Assembly: GCA_012513245.1 (NCBI GenBank)
Contig: JAAZCN010000299.1
Location: 1 to 5,642, forward strand
DNA from: Synergistaceae bacterium
GTDB taxonomy: Bacteria; Synergistota; Synergistia; Synergistales; Synergistaceae
DNA: 5,642 nucleotides
Reading direction: 5' to 3'
In this document: positions 5,054-5,642 of the stretch, piece after piece
Numbering within the stretch: the first letter of the stretch is position 1
Layout: each line of letters opens with the position of its first letter
Translations under genes and position numbers: made by a program
Notes under the pieces: model-generated
Databases searched by the model: none
The model's input: the letters and a program-made list of their open reading frames with translations, nothing else
Told to the model about the DNA's origin: nothing

Positions 5054-5642
5054 TTACTTTCCCTGATGCGCTGCAAGAGCAACTGCTGAAGCTATTGAAA
5101 GAAGCTTTGTCTCTGCTGAATCTGCGCGGCTCGTCAAAACTACCGGCGCAGCGGCTCCGAGGACAATGCCTGCCGTTTTGTTCTCTGAAAAGTAGACTAT
5201 CGCCTTTGCAAGCATATTCCCTGAATCTATATTGGGAACGTGCAATATGTCTGCATATCCGGCAACATCGGACTTGATGCCCTTGTGATGTGCAGATTCA
5301 GGTGATACAGCGTTGTCGAGAGCCAGAGGTCCGTCGATGATACATCCCTTGATCTGCCCGCGGCGGTTCATCTGTGTGAGCAGCGAGGCATCTATTGTCG
5401 GAGACATTTCCGGGTTGACGATTTCGACCGCCGCAAGTGCTGCGACCTTCGGGCAGCTTACCCCGAATGCGTGAGCAAGTTCTACTACATTCTTGACTAT
5501 ATCGACCTTTATCTTGAGATCGGGATACATGTTGAATGCAGGGTCTGATATGAAGAAGATCCTGTCGTATCCTTTGATCTCATGGATGTATACGTGGGAG
5601 AGAGTCTTGCCGGAGCGAAGTCCCTTTTCCTTGTTGAGTATA
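5054..5642 (-). CDS. ptb: Phosphate butyryltransferase (phosphotransacetylase family), 5' end cut by the window
   Basis: The frame is open from the right edge to the TAA at 5056-5054, giving 195 visible C-terminal residues of about 300 expected. The enzyme converts butyryl-CoA (or branched acyl-CoA) and phosphate to acyl phosphate and CoA, the step before ATP formation by butyrate kinase. Visible family blocks are LNKEKGLRSGKTLSHV near the edge, GYDRIFFISDPAFNMYPDL, VELAHAFGVSCPKVAALAAVE, IKGCIIDGPLALDNAVS, and the C-terminal GIVLGAAAPVVLTSRADSAE, which marks the acyl-phosphate transferase fold. An ATG at 5530 is internal, since the conserved sequence continues upstream in the same frame. No butyrate kinase gene follows; a terminator and a hydrolase gene do. 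Other acyl-CoA specificity, such as isobutyryl or isovaleryl from amino acid fermentation, is possible. Confidence 0.93.
   Translation of the reverse strand, partial: ILNKEKGLRSGKTLSHVYIHEIKGYDRIFFISDPAFNMYPDLKIKVDIVKNVVELAHAFGVSCPKVAALAAVEIVNPEMSPTIDASLLTQMNRRGQIKGCIIDGPLALDNAVSPESAHHKGIKSDVAGYADILHVPNIDSGNMLAKAIVYFSENKTAGIVLGAAAPVVLTSRADSAETKLLSIASAVALAAHQGK

Overview
The window carries nine minus-strand coding regions, two of them cut by the window edges. I see no supported plus-strand gene, tRNA, rRNA, insertion sequence or CRISPR array. Moderate base composition, phosphate butyryltransferase, and an ApbE / NusG domain II / Gx-transporter gene set suggest an anaerobic fermenting bacterium, perhaps Synergistota or Clostridia. 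That placement is an inference from gene families, not a database match.

Layout in transcription order (right to left). (1) 5642-5054: the 3' part of a phosphate butyryltransferase gene, followed by a hairpin terminator at 5022-4998. (2) 4974-4162: a cytoplasmic alpha/beta hydrolase of unknown substrate. (3) 4111-3401: an exported or membrane-anchored M23 (LytM-type) peptidase. A long inverted repeat at 3366-3316 follows it and overlaps an extended -10 promoter. (4) 3253-540: a tight four-gene operon of apbE (FAD:protein FMN transferase), a membrane-anchored NusG domain II protein, a Gx-transporter / heptaprenyl-diphosphate-synthase-component-I-like membrane protein, and a stand-alone B3/B4 (tRNA-editing-like) protein. 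The first two junctions overlap and the last gap is 28 bases. (5) 508-156: a DUF5320 gene with its own near-consensus promoter, placed between and inside two copies of a 27-base palindrome-containing repeat, and followed by a hairpin terminator. (6) 76-1: the start of another coding region, cut by the window edge.

How the genes may work together: ApbE attaches FMN covalently to extracytoplasmic redox proteins. The NusG_II and Gx-transporter families often accompany it at flavin-dependent membrane electron-transfer loci, so the operon probably serves extracytoplasmic redox chemistry. No flavin-accepting (FMN-bind) protein lies in the window, so the acceptor must be encoded elsewhere. The B3/B4 gene looks like an unrelated passenger or an undescribed link. 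The best candidates for undescribed biology are the twin-operator promoter of the DUF5320 gene and the composition of the apbE operon.
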